Source: Symsagittifera roscoffensis
Lineage: Eukaryota; Xenacoelomorpha; Acoela; Convolutidae
Direction of reading: 5' to 3'
Assembly: GCF_963678635.1 (NCBI RefSeq)
Contig: NC_087067.1
Span: 59,568,594 to 59,632,593, forward strand
DNA length: 64,000 bases
Below the pieces are notes generated by a model. That model did not search any database. It was not told the origin of the DNA and saw only the letters and a list, made by a program, of their open reading frames with translations. Shown here one piece after another: positions 1 to 12,026 of the stretch. How positions within the stretch are numbered: the first letter of the stretch is position 1; each line of letters starts with the position of its first letter. The position numbers were made by a program, and so were the translations under genes.

Positions 1-312
1 AAATAGTATTTGTTCAAATTTACCGCTTGTGCGTTTTTATATCATATACATATTGAGGTTTTTGCTCGTAATGTGGCCCAATGCTTTTGACCTGAATAGG
101 AAAAAAAATTCTTCAGATTTGATCTAACTATGCTCAATCGACCCAGCAATCTGACGGTCTCGATAATATTTTGTGCATTTGGCAGTAGGAATCTGTCGTA
201 GATGATCTTGAGTGCGTTCACTTCGTATCTGGTTTCTCACTGGTTGGAGAAGTTGGATGTTCGCATGTGGGAGTGTTGAGACGAGGGGATCCCTGCATGA
301 ACTGCTGCTGCT
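1..312. repeat. partial 477-bp array unit at left edge
   Basis: This is the right-hand part of a variant-A array unit. It carries the same landmarks as the units further in: a GAGG-TTTTT-GCTC stretch, 'GATAATATTTTG', and the CTGCTGCTGCTG run. It also carries 'GTGTTGAGACGAGG' rather than 'GTGTTGTGACGAGG'. That GAGACG variant is found in every unit that lies directly left of a tail (also near 6267, 10782, 21148 and 36837), so those units share ancestry. Confidence 0.9.
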
Positions 313-655
313 GTTTGTTTGTTTGTTTGTTTGTTGTTTGTTGTTATGCCGAATGGAGCTCATAAAAGCTTCTCTTCGCCAGCATCGTAGTTCCGTATGG
401 GTCTGGAGATAGGATGGCTAGTCCCACGTTAGTTGTGCCAAAAATTTAGCAGCTGCGAGGTTCTGCCAGGTCTCCGACCTGTCCGGAACTTCTTCCACTG
501 ATGAGGAGGTTTCATTGAAATCTTGTTCGCCTCGTAAAGGCACTCCTCTCGAACTGTGGTAGTTCTTGGTCAGTGTTTTTGTTTTTTTTCTTGGGTTTTT
601 TGCTTAGTTTCTGTTCGAGAAGTTAAGAAGTCAGCTGTTCCCTCGAGTCAGAAGT
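313..655 (-). repeat. shared ~330-bp 3' tail with (CAAA)n end, copy 1
   Basis: On the minus strand the tail starts with ACTTCTGACTCGAGGGAACA and ends in AACAAACAAACAAAC. Five copies are present: two downstream of sestrin sequence and three downstream of SAM-domain sequence, all in the same orientation and all joined to the array unit at the same CTGCTGCTGCTG site. A terminal short tandem repeat is typical of the 3' ends of CR1/L2-like LINEs and LINE-dependent SINEs, so the tail may be the part recognised for reverse transcription. That role is inferred. It has some coding potential on the minus strand, but I recognise no protein in it. Confidence 0.85.
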
Positions 656-3374
656 TGTTGCAAGCTGTTCCTGTTGTCTCCTCCGCGCTGCTCCAGCAAG
701 AAGTCCAAGCTGCTCACCACTCTGCTCACACTCTCCTCATTCGTTTCCGTCCACTCATCCTCTTCCCCTCCCCCTCCCTCTGTTCCGGCAGCACTGTGCC
801 CCATGTCAACCACTAAGTACTTCCTGTTCTGCTGTGATATCTGGGCGTTCTTCAGACTAGCCGAGCTGATTTTGAGGAAAGCATCTCCATTGCTAGCTCC
901 ACCACTAGTGCTCACTGACACTGTATCCATTCGACCATTAACGCCACTATCAGATCCCAACGAAGTGCCAACTTTCTCTAAAGACGCGTCTCGACTGGGG
1001 CCACTCGACTACTGTGTCACAGTCTTTTTCTCCTCCTCCCAAAGAACATGAGTTGTTTGAGTCTTTGCGGTTATGGCGTCCCTGTTGGCCAGCAGATTCG
1101 GTTCTACTCAGATGTCTCACTATGCTCTGGTAGGAGTGAGAATGGGATGCGTCAGAATGCAGAGACGAGTAGTCACTTTTATGAGGGATGGTCTGCAACT
1201 GCTCTATGAAATCTGCGCCCTCTTCCTTGTCCGCAAAAAAGTGTGCCGGAGTTGCCCTCCCGCTGACCGGGGTGACGCCACCACTGCTGCTGGGCGAACT
1301 TGGACCTGCAAAATTCGACTGCACTGCGAGAGAGTAGCTGCTTGAACAAGTATTACTTGGACTGCCCAAACCCCCACTAACGCTCTCGCCCACTCCGTTC
1401 TCTCTATTGACACTTGAAGACTGCGAAGAGCCAACTCCAATCACTCCATTTGACCTTGCATGACTGCTGTTCTGTGCTGTTTGCGAGGAGGTGGCAGCGG
1501 AGGTGTTGTTGGCTTTGAAGTAGTCGTGGTTGGGAGGAGGCATGACTCCTGTGGCAAGGATGAATCCGCTGAGAGAGTGAAAGTGTGCGAGGATGATGAC
1601 TGCCTGGACCAGTTTGTCCTGAGGCCACTGTCTCGGACCCCCACTTCCCTCCACTACTTCCTTAATCGTATGTGCGTTTATTTTCCATGGTGCGTGGGCT
1701 AAAAGCGTGTTTAGGCTGATTAGAGCCTTCACATCTAGGAGCATATTTCTCTGGCGCTGTTTAGACATGGCAGCGGCAGACGAATCCTCCCCCCGCATGG
1801 TGGTGGCAGTGCTAGATGAGCCGCAGATGAAGGAAGAGTGGGGGAGAAGCCGAACTGGGCGGGCGAAGGGGTCGTCTTCTGGAAGCAATTCGAGCACCGA
1901 GCGGATCAAGTAAGAGCAGTCAAAGCGAGCAGCAGCCATTAAAGTGAGGTAGGATACCAGAGTAGGGTCGAAGTTAGAGGCGGAGATGTGATGATGGGAA
2001 TGTAGACTGTGCTCGAATGAGAGGAACTCCTTCATGTACTGAGGATGGTAGGCCAACAGAAAGTGCACATCCGGAACACGCAGACCGTGCAGTCGGAAAG
2101 TCCCCACGTAAAGTTTGTACTTCTCCACCTGCAGACTGATCTCGAAAGACGAAGTTGATGAAGACGACGAAGTGGACTCTTCTACTTTTCGAGGGCATGT
2201 TTCTTCAGTCCGGCTCTTCTCCTCTGAATCATCTCCCCCTCTATCTGACCCTTGTCCATCACCCTCCTCTCTTCTCCTGCTCGCCCTTCTTTTGCGTCTC
2301 ATTCTGCTAACGTGTTGTCTGTATACTTTTCAACCACTTCCATTCCAGTGTGGCAATCAATATCAGACGCTGGAATGTATTTGGTTTTATGATGAGCAAC
2401 CAACAGAGGCGAGAAGTCCAAAGGCAGCTTACCACTCTGCTGGAAAGTTTAGAGGAAAATAAAAAGCGCTTGTCTGACTGGCGAATAAGGGAAGTTTTCA
2501 GCCCAGTGCTGGATCTTAGCCAACAACTGCCACACTCTTAGACTTCCACCACCTCGTCCTCCATTTGAATCTGAAGACTCCGATTCCCTTGGAATCCTGT
2601 AGTCTTCCGTGCCATTTACTGCACCAAAGGTGTCCATATGACCATTACTGGTGCCATCTGATCTTTTTAACTACATTTGCTTTTGAACCTTTTCTCCGTC
2701 TCCGGGACGTAACTCTGATTCTCTCGGGGATCCGAATCGTGTTGAGTCTCTTGGATCTGTATCTTGAATTTCTTTGTTCCAGATTTGGTCACTGATTTTG
2801 AACGAAGTGCCGTTATGACTTGGCCGGTTAAGATTCTCGCTGTTATTGTTGAGAAAGTCGTTGAGAAGGGGTTCCAGATTATCCCGCACTATACTCTCAG
2901 CAAACTCCACACTGACAACTCCGTCCCACCTGTAGTTTTTTCTTTGTCTTCCCGGTCACCACCATCATAGTCCTCTTCTGTGTCGTCTCTCATCTCAATT
3001 GTTGTTGCACCATAATCATCACAATCCATTTCTGATGCGGAACTGTGCACTTCGCTACTACCAGTTTCTCCCCCTTGCGACGAATAGCACAGGGTTACAT
3101 CGTCTGGATCTCTGCCTCCCCCCACATTTTTAACACTGATTCGACCTGATGTGATAACAACCGGCACTACATGCTCAATCTGGACCACTAGACAGTCCAG
3201 TCTTTTCTCACATTCGAGTAGTATGACGTCACTTGTTGCATCATCAATTGCCTCATTGGTATCTGGTCCGTTGAGGTTGCTGTCTCTACCGCCTAGATCG
3301 TTCAAATGTCATTGCTTCCGAGTTGCTCCTATTCCCACTACATTGTTGTTGTGTGGCTGGCCATCTTTGCCCAT
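631..3374 (-). pseudogene. sestrin-like retrocopy 1 (truncated, frame breaks)
   Basis: Sestrins are stress-induced proteins that restrain mTORC1; their N-terminal half resembles alkyl-hydroperoxide reductases. The frame from 2302 down to 950 (450 aa) has the family signature: LAYHPQYMKEF (about residues 84-94), MAAARFDCSYLI (122-133), LAHAPWKI (201-208) and HFHSLSGFI (240-248). The Cys of the CSYL motif is present (Cys129), with Tyr131, but the His that follows it seven residues on in vertebrate sestrins is Val here. The C-terminal sestrin domain is absent; the body runs into the shared tail. The start is probably the ATG at 3374, six bases after the putative leader. The reading is broken by TGA at 3309, a frame change near 2900, TAG at 2671, TAA at 2449, a one-base loss near 2327 and a frame change near 1000. 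Family assignment is firm; 'retrocopy' is inferred. Confidence 0.85.
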
Positions 3375-3380
3375 CACACC

Positions 3381-3412
3381 TATTTAATGAGTTTATCACA
3401 ACAATAAGGCTA
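3381..3412 (-). promoter_or_regulatory. putative spliced-leader relic before sestrin copy 1
   Basis: On the minus strand this 32-nt stretch begins TAGCC and ends CTCATTAAATA. It matches the motif found on the plus strand of every array unit at 30 of 32 positions, and lies six bases upstream of the first ATG of the sestrin copy. The same motif precedes unrelated genes elsewhere in the window. Confidence 0.6.
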
Positions 3413-6302
3413 AGTGCTGCTGCTGTTGTATGTTCATTTGGTCCTAGTGGTGCTGCTGCTGCTAATTGTCACTGTCTAATCTCATACCCTCCAAGAAAAC
3501 GTCCATGTGGGAATCCAAAACAGGAATTCGACTATCATGCTCGTAATACCAAATAGTCTAACTGTTGTGATAAACTTATTAAATAGTATTTGTTCAAATT
3601 CACCGCTTGTGCGTTTTCATATCATATGCATATCATATTATCGAGTTTTTTGCTCGTAATATGGCCCAATGCTTTCGACCTTGATCGCAAAATTTTTTCT
3701 TCTTCAAATTTGATCTAACCATGCTCAATCGACCCCGCAGTCTGACGGTATCGCTAAGCTCTTGTGCATTTGGCAGTAGGAATCTGTCGTAGATGATCTT
3801 GAGGGCGTTCACTTTGTATCTGGTTTCTCACTGGTTCGAGAAGTTGGATGCTTGCATGTGGGAGTGTTGTGACGAGGTGATCCCTGCATGAACTGCTGCT
3901 GCTGTTGTATGTTCATTTGGTCCCAGTGGTGCTGCTGCTGCTAATTGTCACTGTCTAATCTCATACCCTCCAAGAAAACGTCCATGTGGGAATCCAAAAC
4001 AGGAATTCGACTATCATGCTCGTAATACCAAATAGCCTAATTGGTGTGATAAACTTATTAAATAGTATTTGTTCAAATTTACTGCTTGTGCGTTTTCATA
4101 TCATATGCATATCATATTATCGAGTTTTTTTTGCTCGTAATATGGCCCAATGCTTTCGACCTTAATCGCAAAATTTTTTCTTCTTCAGATTTGATCTAAC
4201 CATGCTCAATCGACCCAGCAATCTGACGGTCTCGATTATATCTTGTGCATTTGGCAGTAGGAATCTGTCGTAGATGATCTTGAGTGCGTTCACTTCGTAT
4301 CTGGTTTCTCACTGGTTCGAGAAGTTGGATGCTCGCATGTGGGAGTGTTGTGACGAGGTGATCCCTGCATGAACTGCTGCTGCTGTTGCAGGTTCATTTG
4401 GTCCTAGTGGTGCTGCTGCTGCTCATTGACACTGTCTAATCTCATACCCTCCAAGAAAACGTCCATGTGGGAATCCAAAACAGGAATTCGACTATCATGC
4501 TCGTAATACCAAATAGCCTAATTGGTGTGATAAACTTATTAAATAGTATTTGTTCAAATTTACTGCTTGTGCGTTTTCATATCATATGCATATCATATTA
4601 TCGAGTTTTTTTTGCTCGTAATATGGCCCAATGCTTTCGACCTTAATCGCAAAATTTTTTCTTCTTCAGATTTGATCTAACCATGCTCAATCGACCCAGC
4701 AATCTGACGGTCTCGATTATATCTTGTGCATTTGGCAGTAGGAATCTGTCGTAGATGATCTTGAGTGCGTTCACTTCGTATATGGTTTCTCACTGGTTCG
4801 AGAAGTTGGATGCTCGCTTGTGGGAATGTTGTGACGAGGTGATCCCTGCATGAACTGCTGCTGCTGTTGTTTGTTCATTTGGTCCCAGTGGTGCTGCTGC
4901 TGCTCATTGACACTGTCGAATCTCATACCCTCCAAGAAAACGTCCATGTGGGAATCCAAAACAGGAATTCGACTATCATGCTCGTAATACCAAATAGCCT
5001 AATTGTTGTGATAAACTTATTAAAAAGTATTTGTTCAAATTCACCGCTTGTGCGTTTTCATATCATATGCATATCATATTATCGAGTTTTTTTGCTCGTA
5101 ATATGGCCCAATGCTTTCGACCTTGATCGCAAAATTTTTTCTTCTTCAGATTTGATCTAACCATGCTCAATCGACCCCGCAGTCTGACGGTATCGCTAAG
5201 CTCTTGTGCATTTGGCAGTAGGAATCTGTCGTAGATGATCTTGAGTGCGTTCACTTTGTATCTGGTTTCCCACTGGTTCGAGAATTTTGATGCTTGCATG
5301 TTGTAGTGTTGTGATGAGGGGATCCCTGCATGAACGGCTGCTGCTGTTGCAGGTTCATTTGGTCCTAGTGGTGCTGCTGCTGCTCATTGACACTGTCGAA
5401 TCTTATACCCTCCAAGAAAACGTCCATGTGGGAATCCAAAACAGGAATTCGACTATCATGCTCGTAATACCAAATAGCCTAATTGTTGTGATAAACTTAT
5501 TAAATAGTATTTGTTCAAATTTACCGCTTGTGCGTTTTCATATCATATGCATATCATATTATCGAGTTTTTTTTGCTCGTAATATGGCCCAATGCTTTCG
5601 ACCTTAATCGCAAAATTTTTTCTTCTTCAGATTTGATCTAACCATGCTCAATCGACCCCGCAGTCTGACGGTTTCGCTAAGCTCTTGTGCATTTGGCAGT
5701 AGGAATCTGTCGTAGATGATCTTGAGGGCGTTCACTTTGTATCTGGTTTCTCACTGGTTCGAGAAGTTGGATGCTCGCATGTTGTAGTGTTGTGACGAGG
5801 TGATCCCTGCATGAACTGCTGCTGCTGTTGTATGTTCATTTGGTCCCAGTGGTGCTGCTGCTGCTAATTGTCACTGTCTAATCTCATACCCTCCAAGAAA
5901 ACGTCCATGTGGGAATCCAAAACAGGAATTCGACTATCATGCTCGTAATACCAAATAGCCTAATTGTTGTGATAAACTTATTAAATAGTATTTGTTCAAA
6001 TTTACCGCTTGTGCGTTTTCATATCATATACATATCATATTATTGAGGTTTTTGCTCGTAATGTGGCCCAATGCTTTTGACCTGAATAGGAAAAAAAAAT
6101 CTTCAGATTTGATCTAACTATGCTCAATCGACCCAGCAATCTGACGGTCTCGATAATATTTTGTGCATTTGGCAGTAGGAATCTGTCGTAGATGATCTTG
6201 AGTGCGTTCACTTCGTATCTGGTTTCTCACTGGTTCGAGAAGTTGGATGCTCGCATGTGGGAGTGTTGAGACGAGGGGATCCCTGCATGAACTGCTGCTG
6301 CT
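3413..6302. repeat. array block 1, about six 477-bp units
   Basis: About six tandem units lie between the two sestrin inserts. Most are variant B (GCTAAGCTCTTG, TATCGAGTTTTTTGCTCG) or a hybrid with GATTATATCTTG; the last is variant A. Plus-strand copies of the 32-nt motif recur once per unit (first at 3554-3585), each followed by GTATTTG. The short ORFs seen on both strands are repeated with the unit and are not evidence of separate genes. Confidence 0.92.
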
Positions 6303-6641
6303 GTTTGTTTGTTTGTTTGTTGTTTGTTGTTATGCCGAATGGAGCTCATAAAAGCTTCTCTTCGCCAGCATCGTAGTTCCGTATGGGTCTGGAGATAGGA
6401 TGGCTAGTCCCACGTTAGTTGTGCCAAAAATATAGCAACTGCGAGGTTCTGCCAGGTCTCCTACCTGTCCGGAACTTCTTCCACTGATGAGGAGGTTTCA
6501 TTGAAATCTTGTTCGCCTCGTAAAGGCACTCCTCTCGAACTGTGGTAGTTCTTGGTCAGTATTTTTGTTTTTTTTCTTGGGTTTTTTGCTTAGTTTCTGT
6601 TCGAGAAGTCAAGAAGTCAGCTGTTCCCTCGAGTCAGAAGT
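6303..6641 (-). repeat. shared 3' tail, copy 2
   Basis: Same tail as at 313-655, with a slightly shorter (GTTT)n run on the plus strand. It differs from copy 1 by scattered substitutions (for example CTATATTT against CTAAATTT on the minus strand). Confidence 0.85.
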
Positions 6642-9331
6642 TGTTGCAAGCTGTTCCTGTTGTCTCCTCCGCGCTGCTCCAGCAAGAAGTCCAAGCTGCG
6701 CACCAATCTGCTCACACTCTCCTCATTCGTTTCCGTCCACTCATTCTCTTCCCCTCCCCCTCCCTCTGTTCCGGCAGCACTGCTGACACCAAAGTCCACG
6801 TGCCCCATGTCAACCACTAAGTACTTCCTGTTCTGCTGTGATATCTGGGCGTTCTTCAGACTAGCCGAGCTGATTTTGAGGAAAGCATCTCCATTGCTAG
6901 CTCCACCACTAGTGCTCACTGACACTGTATCCATTCGACCATTAACGCCACTATCAGATCCCAACGAAGTGCCAACTTTCTCTAAAGATGCGTCTCGACT
7001 GGGGCCACTCGACTACTGTGTCACAGTCTTTTTCTCCTCCTCCCAAAGAACATGAGTTGTTTGAGTCTTTGCGGTTATGGCGTCCCTGTTGGCCAGCAGA
7101 TTCGGTTCTACTCAGATGTCTCACTATGCTCTGGTAGGAGTGAGAATGGGATGCGTCAGAATGCAGAGACGAGTAGTCACTTTTATGAGGGATGGTCTGC
7201 AACTGCTCTATGAAATCTGCGCCCTCTTCCTTGTCCGCAAAAAAGTGTGCTGGAGTTGCCCTCCCGCTGACCGGGGTGACGCCACCACTGCTGCTGGGCG
7301 AACTTGGACCTGCAAAATTCGACTGCACTGCGAGAGAGTAGCTGCTTGAACAAAAATTACTTGGACTGCCCAAACCCCCACTAACGCTCTCGCCCACTCC
7401 GTTCTCTCTATTGACACTTGAAGACTGCGAAGAGCCAACTCCAATCACTCCATTTGACCTTGCATGACTGCTGTTCTGTGCTGTTTGCGAGGTGGCAGCG
7501 GAGGTGTTGTTGGCTTTGAAGTAGTCGTGGTTGGGAGGAGGCATGACTCCTGTGGCAAGGATGAATCCGCTGAGAGAGTGAAAGTGTGCGAGGATGATGA
7601 CTGCCTGGACCAGTTTGTCCTGAGGCCACTGTCTCGGACCCCCACTTCCCTCCATTACTTCCTTACTCGTATGTGCGTTTATTTTCCATGGTGCGTGGGC
7701 TAAAAGCGCGTTTAGGCTGATTAGAGCCTTCACATCTAGGAGCATATTTCTCTGGCGCTGTTTAGACATGGCAGCGGCAGACGAATCCTCCCCCCGCATG
7801 GTGGTGGCAGTGCTAGATGAGCCGCAGATGAAGGAAGAGTGGGGGAGAAGCCGAACTGGGCGGGCGAAGGGGTCGTCTTCTGGAAGCAATTCGAGCACCG
7901 AGCGGATCAAGTAAGAGCAGTCAAAGCGAGCAGCAGCCATTAAAGTGAGGTAGGATACCAGAGTAGGGTCGAAGTTAGAGGCGGAGATGTGATGATGGGA
8001 ATGTAGACTGTGCTCGAATGAGAGGAACTCCTTCATGTACTGAGGATGGTAGGCCAACAGAAAGTGCACATCCGGAACACGCAGACCGTGCAGTCGGAAA
8101 GTCCCCACGTAAAGTTTGTACTTCTCCACCTGCAGACTGATCTCGAAAGACGAAGTTGATGAAGTCCGGCTCTTCTCCTCTGAATCATCTCCCCCTCTAT
8201 CTGACCCTTGTCCATCACCCTCCTCTCTTCTCCTGCTCGCCCTTCTTTTGCGTCTCATTCTGCTAACGTGTTGTCTGTATACTTTTTCAACCACTTCCAT
8301 TCCAGTGTGGCAATCAATATCAGACGCTGGAATGTATTTGGTTTTATGATGAGCAACCAACAGAGGCGAGAAGTCCAAAGGCAGCTTACCACTCTGCTGG
8401 AAAGTTTAAAGGAAAATAGAAAGCGCTTGTCTGACTGGCGAATAAGGGAAGTTTTCAGCCCAGTGCTGGATCTTAGCCAACAACTGCCACACTCTTAGAC
8501 TTCCACCACCTCGTCCTCCATTTGAATCTGAAGACTCCGATTCCCTTGGAATCCTGTAGTCTTCCGTGCCATTTACTTCACCGAAGGTGTCCATATGACC
8601 ATTACTGGTGCCATCTGATCTTTTTAACTACATTTGCATTTGAACCTTTGCTCCGTCTCCGGGACGTAACTCTGATTCTCTCGGGGATCCGAATCGTGTT
8701 GAGTGTCTTGGATCTGTATCTTGAATTTCTTTGTTCCAGATTTGGTCACTGATTTTGAACGAAGTGCCGTTATGACTTGGCCGGTTAAGATTCTCGCTGT
8801 TATTGTTGAGAAAGTCGTTGAGAAGGGGTTCCAGATTATCCCGCACTATACTCTCAGCAAACTCCACACTGACAACTCCGTCCCACCTGTAGTTTTTTCT
8901 TTGTCTTCCCGGTCACCACCATCATAGTCCTCTTCTGTGTCGTCTCTCATCTCAATTGTTGTTGCACCATAATCATCACAATCCATTTCTGATGCGGAAC
9001 TGTGCACTTCGCTACTACCAGTTTCTCCCCCTTGCGACGAATAGCACAGGGGTACATCGTCTGGATCTCTGCCTCCCCCCACATTTTTAACACTGATTCG
9101 ACCTGATGTGATAACAACCGGCACTACATGCTCAATCTGGACTACTAGACAGTCCAGTCTTTTCTCACATTCGAGTAGTATGACGTCACTTGTTGCATCA
9201 TCAATTGCCTCATTGGTATCTGGTCCGTTGAGGTTGCTGTCTCTACCGCCTAGATTGTTCAAATGTCATTGCTTCCGAGTTGCTCCTATTCCCACTACAT
9301 TGTTGTTGTGTGGCTGGCCATCTTTGCCCAT
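6617..9331 (-). pseudogene. sestrin-like retrocopy 2
   Basis: Second copy of the sestrin insert, about 5.96-5.99 kb from copy 1 and nearly identical. The long frame runs from 8378 to 6954 (474 aa) with the same HPQYMKEF, AAARFDCSYL and HSLSGF signatures. The base lost near 2327 in copy 1 is present here, so the frame extends upstream through DFSPLLVAHHKTKYIP. Shared with copy 1 are TGA at 9266, a frame change near 8860, TAG at 8628, TAA at 8406 and a frame change near 7000, so these breaks predate the duplication, or some are removed by splicing that I cannot prove. The other coding differences between the copies are length changes of 3, 18 and 45 bases, all multiples of three. The C-terminal sestrin domain is missing. 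The start is taken as the ATG at 9331, just after the leader motif. Confidence 0.85.
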
Positions 9332-9337
9332 CACACC

Positions 9338-9369
9338 TATTTAATGAGTTTATCACAACAATAAGGCTA
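9338..9369 (-). promoter_or_regulatory. putative spliced-leader relic before sestrin copy 2
   Basis: Same 32-nt motif with the same two mismatches as at 3381-3412, six bases before the ATG at 9331. It was probably duplicated together with the gene copy. Confidence 0.6.
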
Positions 9370-10816
9370 AGTGCTGCTGTTGTTGTATGTTCATTTGGTC
9401 CTAGTGGTGCTGCTGCTGCTAATTGTCACTGTCTAATCTCATACCCTCCAAGAAAACGTCCATGTGGGAATCCAAAACAGGAATTCGACTATCATGCTCG
9501 TAATACCAAATAGTCTAACTGTTGTGATAAACTTATTAAATAGTATTTGTTCAAATTCACCGCTTGTGCGTTTTCATATCATATGCATATCATATTATCG
9601 AGTTTTTTGCTCGTAATATGGCCCAATGCTTTCGACCTTGATCGCAAAATTTTTTCTTCTTCAGATTTGATCTAACCATGCTCAATCGACCCCGCAGTCT
9701 GACGGTATCGCTAAGCTCTTGTGCATTTGGCAGTAGGAATCTGTCGTAGATGATCTTGAGGGCGTTCACTTTGTATCTGGTTTCTCACTGGTTCGAGAAG
9801 TTGGATGCTTGCATGTGGGAGTGTTGTGACGAGGTGATCCCTGCATGAACTGCTGCTGCTGTTGTATGTTCATTTGGTCCCAGTGGTGCTGCTGCTGCTA
9901 ATTGTCACTGTCTAATCTCATACCCTCCAAGAAAACGTCCATGTGGGAATCCAAAACAGGAACTCGACTATCATGCTCGTAATACCAAATAGCCTAATTG
10001 TTGTGATAAACTTATTAAATAGTATTTGTTCAAATATACCGCTTGTGTATTTTCATATCATATACATATCATATTATTGAGGTTTTTGCTCGTAATATGG
10101 CCCAATGCTTTTGACCTGAATAGGAAAAAAAATTCTTCAGATTTGATCTAACTATGCTCAATCGACCCAGCAATCTGACGGTCTCGATAATATCTTGTGC
10201 ATTTGGCAGTAGGAATTTGTCGTAGATGATCTTGAGTGCGTTCACTTTGTATCTGGTTTCTCACTGGTTCGAGAAGTTGGATGCTCGCATGTGGGAGTGT
10301 TGAGACGAGGTGATCCCTGCATGAACTGCTGCTGCTGTTGTTGTATGTTCATTTGGTCCTAGTGGTGCTCCTGCTGCTCATTGACACTGTCGAATCTCAT
10401 ACCCTCCAGGAAAACGTCCATGTGGGAATTCAAACAGGAATTCGACTATCATGCTCGTAATACCAAATAGCCTAATTGCTGTGATAAACTTAATAAATAG
10501 TATTTGTTCAAATATACCGCTTGTGTATTTTCATATCATATGCATATCATGTTATCGAGGTTTTTGCTCGTAATATGGCCCAATGCTTTTGACCTGAATA
10601 GGAAAAAAATTTTTCTTCAGATTTGATCTAACCATGCTCAATCGACCCCGCAGTCTGACGGTCTCGATAATATCTTGTGCATTTGGCAGTAGGAATCTGT
10701 CGTAGATGATCTTGAGTGCGTTCACTTTGTATCTGGTTTCCCACTGGTTCGAGAATTCGGATGCTCGCATGTGGGAGTGTTGAGACGAGGGGATCCCTGC
10801 ATGAACTGCTGCTGCT
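9370..10816. repeat. array block 2, about three units
   Basis: Three units lie between the sestrin copy 2 insert and the first SAM insert. The first is variant B and the next two are variant A or hybrid. The last carries the GAGACGAGG variant that marks units next to tails. Confidence 0.9.
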
Positions 10817-11146
10817 GTTTGTTTGTTTGTTTGTTGTTATGCCGAAGGGAGCTCATAAAGGCTTCTCTTCGCCAGCATCGTAGTTCCGTATGGATCTGGA
10901 GATAGGATGGCTAGTCCCACGTTAGTTGTGCCAAAAATTTCACAACTGCGAGGTTCTGCCAGGTCTCCGACCTGTTCGGAACTTCTTCCACTGATGAGGA
11001 GGTTTCATTGAAATCTTGTTCGCCGCGTAAAGGCACTCCTATCGGGCTGTGGTAGTTCTTGGTTAGTATTTTTGCGTTTTTCTTGGGTTTTTTGCTTAGT
11101 TTCTGTTCGAGAAGTCAGAAGTCAGCTGTTCCCTCGAGTCAGAAGT
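10817..11146 (-). repeat. shared 3' tail, copy 3 (SAM-linked)
   Basis: Same tail as behind the sestrin copies, here continuing the SAM-domain reading frame for 16 residues (TSDSREQLTSDFSNRN) before the stop. The switch from gene-specific to shared sequence is sharp, at ACTTCTGACTCGAGG. Since sestrin and the SAM protein are unrelated, the tail was acquired separately or by exchange. Confidence 0.85.
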
Positions 11147-12016
11147 CCCCACTGTTGATGTTGTTTTGACTTCCACTTGGGTAGAAGTTATACAGCTCAC
11201 TATGTTTTTCGGCTTTTGATAAGAGTGCATTCTACCTAGAGTCTTTGACGCAAATGGTACATTACTGTACCTAGGATCGGCTTCCAACTGATTATGCTCA
11301 CTACCCCCTGTACTGCAATCAAAACTGGACATACGTCGCTGTAATTTGGGCGTCCTTCTTCTACTGGTAAATTGGTTACTGGCAGAATTGGCAATTTTTA
11401 AGTCAATGTTTCTACTTTCGATTCTTTTGCAGTGAACACGTTGTATGCAGTGAAGAACGTTGAGGATTTTGTCTTGTGGTATTTTTAACCTCTCTTCATA
11501 GATGCTGGCCAGATCTTGAGCACAATAGATCTCCTCCAGATCCGAGTCATTCCCACTGTCTGAGGTTTTATCCGGAGTTCTTTCTCCACTTTTCGCTTTC
11601 AGGGTAACTGGAAAAGTTAATAACTTCGCTGGTGTGACTCCGTCGTTTGCCAGTTCTCTTAGGACGATGTTATAAACGTCGGCTGAGTCATCTGATTCTT
11701 GAATCGCAACTGATACTTTTTGTTCCTGGAGACAACTCTTGAAAGTCGAGGCACTATTGATGGATCCGTCTGTTTGCCAGTAATTCGGATCCATAGAAAA
11801 ATAAACATGGGCAGCATTTTCGGCATGTTTTAAACTGTTGACACTTGATAAAATTTCGGCTTTGACGATAGGAATTGTGATTCCCATCGAGTCAAGATCA
11901 TTTTCTCCTAGCTGCTTGCACAGCTCGAAATCATCATAGCCGTTATCAATGAATAGCTGTGTATACTGTTTAAACCCGATAGAGCTCAGCCATTGCTCTA
12001 TTCTCATTACACTCAT
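11096..12016 (-). CDS. SAM-domain protein, SAMD5/SASH-like, copy 1
   Basis: Single uninterrupted 306-aa frame. Residues about 5-62 are a SAM domain of the SAMD5/SASH type: IEQWLSSIGFKQY, then LFIDNGYDDFELCKQLGEND and DLDSMGI. It is followed by a short NAAHVYFSMDP block that also has a counterpart in that family (NAAGLYFTLEP-like). SAM domains mediate protein-protein contacts; SASH proteins are scaffolds. The rest is hydrophilic, with an acidic stretch (DSGNDSDLEEIY) and an RRRTPKLQRR basic segment. The ATG at 12016 is chosen because it lies ten bases after the leader motif and opens the SAM domain directly. The frame has no introns and the last 16 codons lie in the shared tail, so it is probably a retrocopy that happens to be open. 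Expression is unknown. Confidence 0.7.
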   Translation of the reverse strand: MSVMRIEQWLSSIGFKQYTQLFIDNGYDDFELCKQLGENDLDSMGITIPIVKAEILSSVNSLKHAENAAHVYFSMDPNYWQTDGSINSASTFKSCLQEQKVSVAIQESDDSADVYNIVLRELANDGVTPAKLLTFPVTLKAKSGERTPDKTSDSGNDSDLEEIYCAQDLASIYEERLKIPQDKILNVLHCIQRVHCKRIESRNIDLKIANSASNQFTSRRRTPKLQRRMSSFDCSTGGSEHNQLEADPRYSNVPFASKTLGRMHSYQKPKNIVSCITSTQVEVKTTSTVGTSDSREQLTSDFSNRN

Positions 12017-12026
12017 GAAAACTGTC

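Noticed and set aside
674-1051. Plus-strand frames over the sestrin inserts (674-1051, 6660-7055 and others)
   Set aside because: They are shadows of the minus-strand sestrin frame, which has recognisable family motifs; the plus-strand frames have none.
3860-3920. CTG/CAG triplet expansion
   Set aside because: The runs are only three to four triplets long in each unit and constant between units, so they are part of the unit and not an expansion.
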